A stretch of 64,000 nucleotides of DNA from Actinomycetota bacterium. Lineage in GTDB: Bacteria > Actinomycetota > Actinomycetes > Actinomycetales > Dermatophilaceae. Under the pieces are notes generated by a model, which saw only the letters and a program-made list of their open reading frames with translations, was not told the DNA's origin and made no database searches. Of this stretch, positions 16,760 to 25,994 are shown in pieces (positions within the stretch are counted from its first letter, which is position 1; each line of letters opens with the position of its first letter). Position numbers and translations under genes: made by a program. The stretch covers positions 1 to 64,000 of the forward strand of contig JAIUOP010000010.1 in the NCBI GenBank assembly GCA_020161815.1. The letters are read 5' to 3'.

Positions 16760-16794
16760 AAGGGCCCTGATCGCCAGACGCGGTCGGGGCCCTT
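16760..16794 (+). terminator. Terminator behind the tRNA-Pro fragment
   Basis: AAGGGCCC and GGGCCCTT pair across a 19-base loop, followed by CTGCTT. This is probably the native terminator of the tRNA-Pro gene, kept on the chromosome side of the junction. Between here and the next start at 17036 I see nothing else. Confidence 0.55.
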
Positions 16795-17035
16795 CTGCTT
16801 CCCCGGAGCGAGGCCAAAGCCCCGTGCGGTCCCTCGGGGTGCCACCATGCGCCCGTGGACACCAGCATTCGCGGACGGCTGCGCCGGCTCGGCGCAGGTC
16901 GCGCCGACAGCACCTCGCGCAGCGTGCGCCGGCTCATCGGCAGCCGCACCGACGGCCCGCAGGGAGGCGGCTCACGGTGAGACCGCGACCCCCACGGGCT
17001 TGCGTCGACCCTCGGCGACGCCGGAGGCTCGGGGC

Positions 17036-17689
17036 ATGACCACCTCGATGCCGGCCCGACTGGGCGCACTCTCGACCACCAGCCTCGTCGACGCCGGGCC
17101 GGAGTTGCGGGTGCTGCCCCACGGCATACGGCCACTGGTCCCCGGCCGCCGGTTCGTGGGGCGAGTCATCACGGCGAAGGCCAACCGGGACCTCATGTCG
17201 GTCATCCACGCCCTCCGCGACGCCACCGCCGGCGAGGTGCTCGTCGTCGACGTGGGTGGCGACGACCGCGCCGTGGCCGGCGAGCTCTTCGCCACGGAGG
17301 CCCAGCGGCGCGGGCTCGCCGCGCTCGTCATCCACGGGCGTTGCCGCGACAGTGCGACCCTCGCTCGTCTCTCGATGCCGGTGTGGGCCACCGGAGTCGC
17401 CCCCAATGCGTATGCCGCCCGCGCCCTCCCCGAGACCGGCGTCACCCTTTCCTTGGGCGAGGTCACGGTGAGCCAGGGCGAGCTCATCGTCGGGGATGAT
17501 GACGGACTGGTCACCGGGTCGGAGGAGGAGTTCGCCGCTGCGGTGGGCGGGGCCGAGGCCATCGAGGCCCGGGAGAAGGGGCTCCAGGCGCGGATGCTCG
17601 AGGGAGCATCGCTCTTCGACGTCATGAACTACGACGAGCACCTCGCGGCGCTCCGCGCGGGCCAGCCCGGCGGACTGGCATTCGGCTGA
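17036..17689 (+). CDS. RraA-family protein (HMG/OAA aldolase-like)
   Basis: The 217-residue protein follows the RraA/DlpA fold: LSTTSLVDAGP at the start, GRVITAKANRDLMSVIHALRDA near residues 40-62, VLVVDVGGDDRAVAGELFATEAQRRG near 65-90, VIHGRCRDSATL near 97 and VGDDDGLV near 157. Members are either RNase E inhibitors or class II aldolase/oxaloacetate decarboxylases. With a standalone actinobacterial gene the enzyme role is more likely. GGAG about 10 bases before the ATG supports this start over an upstream in-frame extension. The gene is 13 bp from the aminotransferase, so they may be one transcript. Confidence 0.8.
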   Translation: MTTSMPARLGALSTTSLVDAGPELRVLPHGIRPLVPGRRFVGRVITAKANRDLMSVIHALRDATAGEVLVVDVGGDDRAVAGELFATEAQRRGLAALVIHGRCRDSATLARLSMPVWATGVAPNAYAARALPETGVTLSLGEVTVSQGELIVGDDDGLVTGSEEEFAAAVGGAEAIEAREKGLQARMLEGASLFDVMNYDEHLAALRAGQPGGLAFG

Positions 17690-17702
17690 GCGGAGAACCC
17701 TC

Positions 17703-18887
17703 GTGACCTCCTTTGCCCGGCGCGCCGAACGCGTCCAGCCGTCGGCGATCCGCGAGTTCCTCTCTCTCGCAGCCGATCCGGCGATCACGTCCTTTGCCGG
17801 TGGCTACCCCGATCCGCGCATGTTCCCGATCGACGAGCTCCACAAGATCTACGACGACCTGCTCACGCCGGGGAACGCCGCTGCCCTCCAGTACGCCGCC
17901 TCCGACGGCCTCCCCGAGCTGCGCGCCCTCGTCGCCGCACGGCTGACCGCGGACGGCATGAAGTGCACCGCCGACGACGTCCTCATCACCCAGGGCGGCC
18001 AGCAGGGACTTGACCTGACGGCCAAGCTCTTCGTCGACGCCGGCGACGTGATCGTCACCGAGCGCCCGACCTTCCTGGGTGCGCTCATCGCGTTCAACCC
18101 GTGCGAGCCCGACTATCGCTCGGTGCCGATGGACGAGGAGGGCATGGACATGGACGCCCTCGAGGAGGTCCTGCGCACGACCGAGCGGGTCAAGCTGATC
18201 TACACCGTGCCCGACTACCAGAACCCCACCGGACGCACCCTGAGCCTGGCCCGACGGCAGCGCCTCGTGGCCCTCGCCGAGGAGTTCGACGTCGTGGTCC
18301 TCGAGGACACGCCCTATCGCGAGCTGCGCTACGAGGGCGAGCGCCTGCCGACGATCAAGAGCCTCGACACGACGGGCCGGGTCGTGCACCTGGGCAGCTT
18401 CTCCAAGATCCTCGCGCCCGGGCTGCGGCTGGGGTGGGTGCTGGCCGAGCCCGAGGTCCGCGAGAAGCTGTCGCTGCTCAAGCTCGCCGCCGACACCCAG
18501 AACGGCACGCTCAACATGCGCGCCGCCGCGGCCTACCTGACCAACTTCGACATCGAGGGCCACATCGCTTCGATGCTCCCGGTCTACCGCCACCAACGCG
18601 ACCTCATGCTGAGCACGCTGGCCGAGGCGTTCCCTTCGGGCATCTCGTGGACGAATGCCCACGGCGGACTCTTCACGTGGGTGACCTTCGCGGAGGGCTT
18701 CGACATGGCGGCCTTCCAGCGCGACGTGCTCATCCCGCGGGCCGGGGTGATCGCAGTCCCGGGCGCGCCGTTCTATGCCGTCGACCCGGAGCCCAACCAC
18801 GCCCGGATGAGCTTCTCCGGGATCCCCGACGACCGTCTGGTCGCTGGGGTGCGCGCGATGGGGGCACTCCTGCACGAGGCGCTCTGA
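17703..18887 (+). CDS. PLP-dependent class I/II aminotransferase (2-aminoadipate/LysN-like)
   Basis: The 394-residue protein starts at GTG with TSFARRAERVQPSAIREFL, typical of the LysN/2-aminoadipate transaminase group. Residues include FAGGYPDPRMFP near 30, QGGQQGLDL near 98, PDYQNPTGRTLS near 170, EDTPYRELRY near 200 and SFSKILAPGLRLGW near 238, with the PLP-binding lysine. Product specificity is uncertain; kynurenine, aminoadipate or branched substrates are all known in this group. It probably forms an operon with the RraA-like gene upstream. Confidence 0.82.
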   Translation: MTSFARRAERVQPSAIREFLSLAADPAITSFAGGYPDPRMFPIDELHKIYDDLLTPGNAAALQYAASDGLPELRALVAARLTADGMKCTADDVLITQGGQQGLDLTAKLFVDAGDVIVTERPTFLGALIAFNPCEPDYRSVPMDEEGMDMDALEEVLRTTERVKLIYTVPDYQNPTGRTLSLARRQRLVALAEEFDVVVLEDTPYRELRYEGERLPTIKSLDTTGRVVHLGSFSKILAPGLRLGWVLAEPEVREKLSLLKLAADTQNGTLNMRAAAAYLTNFDIEGHIASMLPVYRHQRDLMLSTLAEAFPSGISWTNAHGGLFTWVTFAEGFDMAAFQRDVLIPRAGVIAVPGAPFYAVDPEPNHARMSFSGIPDDRLVAGVRAMGALLHEAL

Positions 18888-18915
18888 CTCCGAACTCGCT
18901 GCGGCTGACGGACCC

Positions 18916-20571
18916 TCAGAAGGGTGGTGGATCGTAGCTCGGGACGGCGCCATGGACCGGCGTGGAGTCGGGGCTCGGTGGCGGGTCGCCCTGCATGGCA
19001 GGCGGGTCGCCCTGCATGGCCAGCGGTCTGATCAAAGGCACGCCGAGGTGGTCGACCGGAAGCGTCGTGACGGTCCGGCCGTGCGGGGTGGTCCACGTGA
19101 CCTCGCCGGTGTCGGGATCGAGGGCGTGGCGCCAGCGCTTCTGCTGCTTGGTCCGATGGTGCCGCCGACAGGTGGCGGAGAGCTCGCGCGGCGTCGTGGA
19201 GCCCAGCGGCCACGGCCGATCGTGGTCGAGGTCGATGGCGGCGTCTGCGTCGGTGAAGGCCTGTGCCGGTCGCGTGCACCCGGGGAAACGGCAGGTGCCA
19301 TCCCGCGTCGCGACGAAAGCGCGCATCCGGGCCGGGGTGCGGTAGGCGGGCGTCGTGGTCTCGCAGGTCACGCCGGTCTCGGTGGCGAGCAAAGCCCGGG
19401 AGACCTCGAGCGGAAGGCTGGTGAGGAGGGAGGACACGGCATACGGCGGGATCCACCCGACGGAGGGGACCTCGACGCCACCGACCCACGTCGCACCGGC
19501 GCCCTCCACTGGCGCGGTGACGGTCGCGCCCATGCCGGTGAGGTCCCAGTCGGCGACCTCGGCGTCGAGCTCGGCGAGCCGGGCAGCGGCAGCCTGGGCC
19601 GACGCGGCGGGGGCGTCAGCGCTGTCACCGTGCCGGAAGGCCCCGTGCATCGCCAGCCAGGTCAACGGGTCCACCCCGCCAGTGGACGTGACCACGGGTA
19701 TGCCGAGGGTCGCCTTCGTCGTGACCTGCACATCGGTGAGGGCCAGGTCGAGGAGGGCATCGGCGCGAGCCTCGTCGAGGGAGGGCACGAGACCGCCCCA
19801 CATCCGGTCGCCGGGCGACCCGGTCCGCTGGCCGGTGCGCGCGGCCGCGGCCCTGGCGGCTGCGCGCGCGTCGTCCTGCAACTCCTTGGCACGGGTCGTC
19901 AGGGCTGACCACAGGATTGCCGACTGCTCGGTGGGCAGCCACGCCTCCCAGCCGGTCATGCCGTCCTCGTCGGGTCGGAGCCGGACACACCGGGAGCGCT
20001 GGTTTGCCCGGGCCGCCGCCTCGAGCGAAGCCCTGCCGACCTGCTCGGCCAACCGTCGAACCGTGCCCGCGACCTTGCCCGGATCAAGCGTGGCGAGGAT
20101 CGGCAGCAACGCCTCCTCGACGAGCCCGCACTCGACATCGGTCAAGGGTCGGGTCAGCCGCACGATCGTCGAGATCGTCGACTGCGACACCTCACCGGAG
20201 CAGGCCAGCTCAGCGAGACGAGGAAAGCGTGACACCCAGGCCGCGGACTGGCCCACGACGTGACCGGCGGCCCCCACGGACGCACGGATCGAGATCGCTG
20301 CCTCACCCGCTGAGAACTCGTCGATATGGCCGAGCGGCCGTCGCGCCTCCACGATCGTGCCGTCCTCGTCGGCAACATCCTCGACGCAGACCGCGTGCGC
20401 CAGCGCCGCACCCTTGAGCGAGGCGGCAGCGTTCTCCACGCGCGCTGCCAGGCCGGCGACCTCGTGCAGCGTCGCCGCATCCATCGCTCGCCCCCTCGAC
20501 AGGACGGCGTCGCCAGCGGCACCAAGGCCGGCCAGCGCGACGCGCAGTCCGTCGAGGAGGGATTCGTTCAT
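18916..20571 (-). CDS. DUF222/HNH endonuclease domain protein
   Basis: The protein has about 550 residues from the ATG giving MNESLLDG. The long N-terminal helical region is DUF222, and a C-terminal HNH module reads CRFPGCTRPA, then DLDHDRPWPLG, then CRRHHRTKQ, with the zinc cysteines and catalytic His. This family is expanded in Actinobacteria and its biological role is unclear. A short direct repeat near the end encodes PLAMQGDPPAMQGDPPP. It is convergent with the aminotransferase gene. Confidence 0.85.
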   Translation of the reverse strand: MNESLLDGLRVALAGLGAAGDAVLSRGRAMDAATLHEVAGLAARVENAAASLKGAALAHAVCVEDVADEDGTIVEARRPLGHIDEFSAGEAAISIRASVGAAGHVVGQSAAWVSRFPRLAELACSGEVSQSTISTIVRLTRPLTDVECGLVEEALLPILATLDPGKVAGTVRRLAEQVGRASLEAAARANQRSRCVRLRPDEDGMTGWEAWLPTEQSAILWSALTTRAKELQDDARAAARAAAARTGQRTGSPGDRMWGGLVPSLDEARADALLDLALTDVQVTTKATLGIPVVTSTGGVDPLTWLAMHGAFRHGDSADAPAASAQAAAARLAELDAEVADWDLTGMGATVTAPVEGAGATWVGGVEVPSVGWIPPYAVSSLLTSLPLEVSRALLATETGVTCETTTPAYRTPARMRAFVATRDGTCRFPGCTRPAQAFTDADAAIDLDHDRPWPLGSTTPRELSATCRRHHRTKQQKRWRHALDPDTGEVTWTTPHGRTVTTLPVDHLGVPLIRPLAMQGDPPAMQGDPPPSPDSTPVHGAVPSYDPPPF

Positions 20572-20686
20572 GTGTTCGATTCTACCCCCGCGCCAACCCC
20601 ACCGCAAGGGCCGAGTTGGCCCAATTCTGTTCGCTCACAGCGGAATTCGAGATCACCGGGGCCATCCCGACGACAGGGATGACACG

Positions 20687-21298
20687 ATGGCCCCCATGCG
20701 CCAACGCTTCGAGGGATTCATCGCCGGAGTCGGCTCCACCAGTGGGATCCGCGTCGTCGTGGGCCACTGGCCACGCAGCCCCTTCGGCTCGTTCACCGAC
20801 GCCATGGTCGAGCGCGCCGACGGCCACCGGATCCTCCTCGCTCCCACGGCCGAGGTGCAGGACTTCGTCGCCGCGACCTACACCTTCGACGAGACCCGTA
20901 TCGAGCCGATCACGGCCTCCGCGGGCAGCCGGCTCTGGCAGGTCACCTCACCCTCGCTCGACCTCACCCTCACCTTGGGGACCCGGCGGCCTCTCGGGTG
21001 GCTGCTCCACGGCATACCGACGTCCGTGGCGACGAGCGCGGCCTGGGCAACGGCGATCGACCCCATAGCCCGCGTCACCATGCGCGGGGTGCGGACCCGC
21101 GGCATCGCCCGGCCCGGGCGACGGGAGTGGTATGCCGCGACCGACCTCACGCGTGTGCTCTCGATCCGCGGGCGCCTCGACGGCACGGACCTGGGGCTCA
21201 TCGCGCCGGTCGACCCGCCCTGCCGCTTCGGCTTCTCCTCGACGCCGCGCAGCCCATCGGTGACGAGCGTGGTCACCACCGTCGAGGTCCACGACTGA
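20687..21298 (+). CDS. Conserved hypothetical protein
   Basis: I do not recognise the family. From the ATG giving MAPMRQRFEGF (a second ATG is 9 bp later) it has 203 residues, with no signal peptide and no clear membrane segment. It is rich in beta-type stretches such as GIRVVVGHWPRSPFGSFTDAMVERADGHRILLAP, and HGIPTSVATSAAWATAIDPIAR in the middle. Two GTATGCCG-type octamers fall inside it. It stands alone between a divergent DUF222 gene and the large gene downstream. Confidence 0.6.
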   Translation: MAPMRQRFEGFIAGVGSTSGIRVVVGHWPRSPFGSFTDAMVERADGHRILLAPTAEVQDFVAATYTFDETRIEPITASAGSRLWQVTSPSLDLTLTLGTRRPLGWLLHGIPTSVATSAAWATAIDPIARVTMRGVRTRGIARPGRREWYAATDLTRVLSIRGRLDGTDLGLIAPVDPPCRFGFSSTPRSPSVTSVVTTVEVHD

Positions 21299-21398
21299 GA
21301 CCTCGCCGGACTGCCGTCGGATCTCAACAGGTGAACAGTCGCTGAACTCGGCCCACCCCCGCGTGCGCAAACGCTTACACCAGGAGCACAATGGAGGG

Positions 21399-24300
21399 GT
21401 GAGCACCGAGTTGCTGCCCGCCGTCAACCTCCGACTCGCCCTCCTCGGCCTACCCCGGGTCGAGGCCGCGCCCGAAGCCGAGGGCGACCTGGTCGCGCCC
21501 CTCATCGAGCGCCAGCGCGAGCTCTCCCGCCGCCTCGCCGACCGCCTCCCTCCGGTCGACGAGCGGATCGAGGACTTCCTCGCGTCCTACCTCGCCGGCA
21601 CCGGCGTCATCCCGACGCTCCCGCGGCGCACCTTCACCCTCGACCTGCCGGGCCTGGCGCGCACGCTCTCCCTCCCCGCCGACAGCGACCGCTACGAGTC
21701 CGAGCTGCTCACGAGCTACCGCCTCGCCAACGGCGTCCTGCACAACCCACGCAACGACCGCCGCACGACCGCAGGTGTGTTCCACATCGCCGAAGGTGGG
21801 CTGCCGATCAACGACGACAAGCTCGCCGTGCCGCGCGAGGTCTTCGGCCACCTCCTCGAGCGCGCCCTCACCCCGCCCGCCTCGGCGCTCGAGCTGCCGA
21901 TCACCTCGACCCAGGGCGACCGCGCCGCCTGCTGGGTCTCGCTCCTGCTCCGCCCCCTCGTCGTCGTCGGTGTCCCCGGCCGCACCCGCGAGCGCCGCAT
22001 GGAGACGCGCTTCATCGTCCCCGGGTCGATGGTCGCCAACCTCGACTTCGTCGAGGGCATCTTCGGCAACGCCGGCGACCCGTACCTCCCGGAGAACGAC
22101 GCCGCCCTCGACCCGCTCGGCTGGACCGGTCACACCGGCCTGGTCATCCTCGCCCCGCACCTGACGTCGGTGACCAAGCAGTCGGTGGGCCTCCCGCATG
22201 TCAGCAGGGCGACCCAGCGGCAGAAGCGCGACGGCATGTGCTGGTCGGACCCCGCCGAGCGCTACAACGACGGCAAGGCCTTCAAGGTGTGCGCGCGCGA
22301 CGAGCGCGGCGTCATGGTGACCGTCATCGCGGACAACTACTTCGGCTACTGCAAGAAGGAGGTCAAGACGCAGATCTCGTTGTCCGCCAACCTCTTCGGC
22401 GGCGCCGAGGAGGAGCACAGCGGTGGCGCCATGGTCTTCCCCGCGTGGAACGAGGGCGACAGCTTCGCCAACCGGTATGACGGGGGCTCACCGTCCAGCG
22501 CGTCTCCCGGCGTGCCCTCGGTCGCCGACGTCGTGGCCCGCGACCCCGAGCACTGGGTCGCCGACGGCGGCTGGGCGCACGTGGCGGACGACCCCTCGCT
22601 CGTGCTCGTCCCGGCCGAGGCGCACTTCTCCCTCGACGCGCGCAGCGTCACCTGGACCACCGCCGACGGGCAGGTCGAGACCATCCCCTTCCGCGCGGGC
22701 CGCACCTACCTCGACCCGACCGGCTTCCGCGTCCACATGGAGCAGGTCCGCCAGGACCCGCCGCAGTGGACGATCGTCGGCACCTCGGCGCGAACCACGG
22801 TGTGCCACAAGCCCTCCACCGTCTCCGGCGGCGGCAAGTCGGAGATCTCGAAGTCGATCGCCGACGCCATCACCCTGGGCACGACCCATGTCGCCGACTT
22901 CGAGGCCGACCTGGACGCCGTGGCGGCCATCGTCGCCCGCGACTACTCGGATCGCTATGCCGACCCGTCGTGGAACGGCAAGGACCATCGCCCGATCCTC
23001 TCCCCCGAGCGCTCGATCGGCTCGGTCATCAAGCTCCTCACCCCCAACCGCGAGTTCAGCGAGGAGCACAACGCCTTCCTGGCCGGCATCCCCGCGCACA
23101 TCCTCGAGCTCGTCTACGTCATCAAGTCGGCCCACCAGGCCGAGTGGGGCGAGGACTGGCGCAGCCACTTCGCGGTGTCCCGCGTCAACGGACGCCACGG
23201 CAACCGCCTGCGCCTGGACGGCCGGCAGGTCCTCGTCGACATGCTCCGCGTCGGCTTCGAGGACGACGGCTCCTACCGCCTGTTCAGCCTGCGCCCGGAC
23301 TACTCGCCCGCGGCCAAGCTCCAGACCGAGGACGACATCACCGCCTCGGTCCTCACGCGAGCCCCCGGCGCCGACGCCGACCACCCGCCGGTGAAGTTCG
23401 TGGAGAACTGCGAGCGCCTGCTCTTCCAGCGGCCCGATGACGCCATCCACCCCGGCTACGACTCCACCGCCGAGGCCGACATCGCCCAGCCGGGCACCTT
23501 CTTGTCGAACTTCGAGCCGCTCACCCGCGAGGACGCTGTCGCGATGCGCGACGATGCGATCAGCCTGAGCGAATTCACCTCTCCCATGCGGGAACTCATC
23601 AGCGACTTCGCGGATGGTCGTGCCGACGGTGGCGGTGAGCACCCGGCATACGTCGTGTCCTCGGCGCGCCCGCGGATGGTCGACGGCAAGCCGAGCAAGA
23701 ACCCGCGCTACCTCCAGGTCCGCCCCGACCTCGCCGACCCGGCCGGCACGGCCGCAGCCCTCACGGCCGTCCGGCTGCGCCGTGGCCTCCCGATGGACGC
23801 GCCGGTCCCGATGGGCGTCGACGTCGTGGCCGCGGGTCGGCGCAACAACCCGCCGGAGCCGGGCGCGCCCGCCCTGTGCGCCTTCGGGCCGCTGCACTAC
23901 CTCGAGCTGCCCGAGCTGCTCATGGAGTTCATCTCCTCGATGACGGGCAAGTCACCCTCGACGACCGGCGCCGGCAGCGAGGGCGCCCTGACCAAGGCAC
24001 CCTTCAACGCCGCGCCGACGACCTACGACCTCAACGCCGCCTTCCTGTCCTATGCCCTCAGTGGCTACGACGGCTGGGTGTCCGCGGCCGGCCACGTCGG
24101 GCCCAGGGTGCGCGTCGACCACGACATCTCCCTGCTCGTTCCGGAGATCTTCGCCCGGATGACCCCGGAGGAGCGTTCGGCGCAGTGGCTCATCGCGCAG
24201 GGCCACCTCGAGCCGGTGCCGGACCTCACCGTCGATGGTCAGCTCGTCCCGGCGAGCCGCCTGGGCTACCGCATCACCGAGAGCTTCGGCCGCACCTTCC

Positions 24301-24812
24301 TGGGCCGGATCTTCATGCACCCCACGGCGATCTTCACCGAGGCGATCCTGCGCCCGGAGACCCAGGACGAGACGGTGTTCGCCGAGTCGGTCGCCATCAT
24401 GGCCGCCACCCACGAGCGAGTCGCCACGGCGTATGCCGCGGATGGCACCATTTCGTCGGCCGTGCCGCCGGTGCGCGCCCTTCTGGAGATCATGGCCCAG
24501 GGCACGTCCGCCGAGGGCTGGACCCTGCAGTCGCCCGAGTTCCGGGAGCTGTTCACCCGGGAGTCGGTGCTGGCCAGCGACTGGTATGCCGCGCGGCTCG
24601 ATGCCGCGCAGGCCCAGGAGGTGGCCGCGGCGGACGCCGGGATCGCCGCCCTTGAGGCCTTCCTGGGCGACGCGGCCGACGAGGATGCCGCGGCGCGAAT
24701 GTCCCTGCACGACCGGCTCGCCAAGGTCAGGGCCGCCCGTGACGAGGTCGCGTCAGCGGCCTACCGGGATCGACTCGTCGGCACCCTCGGTCGTCAGGCG
24801 TCCTTCCGCTGA
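21399..24812 (+). CDS. Very large conserved enzyme, possibly PPi-type phosphoenolpyruvate carboxykinase
   Basis: From the GTG giving VSTELLPAV the protein has 1137 residues (a frame upstream adds 12); AGGAG lies 12 bases before. It has no signal peptide or membrane helix. Distinct blocks include RDGMCWSDPAERYNDGKAFK near residue 285, TTVCHKPSTVSGGGKSEISK near 465-485 (a Gly-rich nucleotide or phosphate-type loop), and SRVNGRHGNRLRLDGRQ near 595. PPi-type PEPCK, described from Propionibacterium and Entamoeba, is a cytosolic enzyme of about this size unrelated by sequence to GTP- and ATP-PEPCK, and is frequent in Actinobacteria. It converts PEP, CO2 and phosphate to oxaloacetate and PPi, reversibly. 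I assign it by size, soluble character and recall only. Confidence 0.5.
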   Translation: MSTELLPAVNLRLALLGLPRVEAAPEAEGDLVAPLIERQRELSRRLADRLPPVDERIEDFLASYLAGTGVIPTLPRRTFTLDLPGLARTLSLPADSDRYESELLTSYRLANGVLHNPRNDRRTTAGVFHIAEGGLPINDDKLAVPREVFGHLLERALTPPASALELPITSTQGDRAACWVSLLLRPLVVVGVPGRTRERRMETRFIVPGSMVANLDFVEGIFGNAGDPYLPENDAALDPLGWTGHTGLVILAPHLTSVTKQSVGLPHVSRATQRQKRDGMCWSDPAERYNDGKAFKVCARDERGVMVTVIADNYFGYCKKEVKTQISLSANLFGGAEEEHSGGAMVFPAWNEGDSFANRYDGGSPSSASPGVPSVADVVARDPEHWVADGGWAHVADDPSLVLVPAEAHFSLDARSVTWTTADGQVETIPFRAGRTYLDPTGFRVHMEQVRQDPPQWTIVGTSARTTVCHKPSTVSGGGKSEISKSIADAITLGTTHVADFEADLDAVAAIVARDYSDRYADPSWNGKDHRPILSPERSIGSVIKLLTPNREFSEEHNAFLAGIPAHILELVYVIKSAHQAEWGEDWRSHFAVSRVNGRHGNRLRLDGRQVLVDMLRVGFEDDGSYRLFSLRPDYSPAAKLQTEDDITASVLTRAPGADADHPPVKFVENCERLLFQRPDDAIHPGYDSTAEADIAQPGTFLSNFEPLTREDAVAMRDDAISLSEFTSPMRELISDFADGRADGGGEHPAYVVSSARPRMVDGKPSKNPRYLQVRPDLADPAGTAAALTAVRLRRGLPMDAPVPMGVDVVAAGRRNNPPEPGAPALCAFGPLHYLELPELLMEFISSMTGKSPSTTGAGSEGALTKAPFNAAPTTYDLNAAFLSYALSGYDGWVSAAGHVGPRVRVDHDISLLVPEIFARMTPEERSAQWLIAQGHLEPVPDLTVDGQLVPASRLGYRITESFGRTFLGRIFMHPTAIFTEAILRPETQDETVFAESVAIMAATHERVATAYAADGTISSAVPPVRALLEIMAQGTSAEGWTLQSPEFRELFTRESVLASDWYAARLDAAQAQEVAAADAGIAALEAFLGDAADEDAAARMSLHDRLAKVRAARDEVASAAYRDRLVGTLGRQASFR

Positions 24813-25955
24813 CGGCTGCCGGGCGGCGACCCACGCGGGCGGTTGGTAACCACACGCCGGGTCCTCGGCGAGCGGGTCTGCGTGCGCGGCATACGCCCGC
24901 GCTCGTGAGCCGCCACAGAGGTCGGCGTACTCGCAGACCCCGCAGCGCCCGCTGAAGCGGGAGGCGCGGATGTCCCTGAGCAGGAGCGTGTCGCGATAGA
25001 TCTGCGCGAGTGGGGTGTCCTTGACGTTGCCGAGCGGCAGCGGGAGGAAGCCCGCGGGCGTCACCTCGCCGTCGTGGGCGACGAAGACGATGCCCTTGCC
25101 ATCCCGCGTGCGCGCAGTCTGGGCCCGTATCCGACCGGCCGGCTCGCCAAGCACCTCGGTGAGGCGCCCGGAAAGGCGTCGATAGGTCGCCGTCGCCGGG
25201 GCCGACCGGCCTTCCTGGCGCCAGGCAACCACGCGGCGGAAGAAGGGTGCCTCGACGGTCCGGACGATGAACCCGTGCTGGCTCGCGTCATAGAGGAAGT
25301 GGCACACGTCCTCGTGCTCCTCGGGCGAGATCGCTCCCTCGGCAACTCCCCGGCCGACGTGCACGAGGAAGAAGACCTCCCAGATGTGAGCGCCGGCGTC
25401 CTTGATCAGTCGGGCCACGTCGGCGAGCTCGTCAACATTGGCGCGCATCACGGTGGTGTTGATCTGGACCGTGATCCCGGCATCGGAGAGCGCGCGGATC
25501 GCGGGCAGGGTGTCCGCGTAATGCCCCTTGATGCCGCGCACCCCATCATGCGTCTCCGGGCGACACCCATCGAGGCTGATCGACACCGCGTTGATGCCCG
25601 AATCGACCATCCGCTGGATCGCCTCGGGCGTGAGCTGTGGTGTCACCGAGGGCGAAAGGGCCGTCGGTATGCCGTGGGCTCGGCTTGCGGCCACGAGCTG
25701 CCACAGGTCGGGGCGGAGGAGGCAGTCGCCACCGGTGAGGACGAGGATCGGGTACGGGCGACCGAAATTGGCGACCTGGTCTATGAGGTCCAGACCCTGC
25801 TCGTGGGTCAGTTCACCGGGCAACGCGCCCGCGAGGGCGTTGGCGCGGCAGTGCTTGCACGCGAGCTGACATGCTCGGGTCACCTCCCAGAACACGAGCA
25901 TCGAACGCTGGTCGAAGTTGACCTTGCTGACGGCGGTCGGGTCGTGCGGTGACAT
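24753..25955 (-). CDS. Radical SAM/SPASM domain protein (TIGR04053-like)
   Basis: The 400-residue protein has the radical SAM signature CQLACKHC at about residues 29-36 after MLVFWEVTRA, then LTGGDCLLRPDL near 75, and a C-terminal SPASM-type cluster CGVCEYADLCGGSRARAYA ending with DPACGYQP. The group includes heme-maturation relatives (AhbD-like) and peptide-modifying enzymes; no precursor peptide is visible nearby. GAGG lies a few bases before the ATG. Its last 60 bp overlap tail-to-tail with the large gene on the other strand, which is unusual. Confidence 0.8.
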   Translation of the reverse strand: MSPHDPTAVSKVNFDQRSMLVFWEVTRACQLACKHCRANALAGALPGELTHEQGLDLIDQVANFGRPYPILVLTGGDCLLRPDLWQLVAASRAHGIPTALSPSVTPQLTPEAIQRMVDSGINAVSISLDGCRPETHDGVRGIKGHYADTLPAIRALSDAGITVQINTTVMRANVDELADVARLIKDAGAHIWEVFFLVHVGRGVAEGAISPEEHEDVCHFLYDASQHGFIVRTVEAPFFRRVVAWRQEGRSAPATATYRRLSGRLTEVLGEPAGRIRAQTARTRDGKGIVFVAHDGEVTPAGFLPLPLGNVKDTPLAQIYRDTLLLRDIRASRFSGRCGVCEYADLCGGSRARAYAAHADPLAEDPACGYQPPAWVAARQPSAEGRLTTEGADESIPVGR

Positions 25956-25994
25956 CGGTCCTCGAGTGATGCGCGGCTTGAGTGCAGCTCGACG

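Noticed and set aside
24753..25955. Ribosomally made peptide (RiPP) cluster around the radical SAM/SPASM gene
   Set aside because: I see no short precursor gene, protease or exporter beside it; neighbours are a large metabolic enzyme and an LCP protein.
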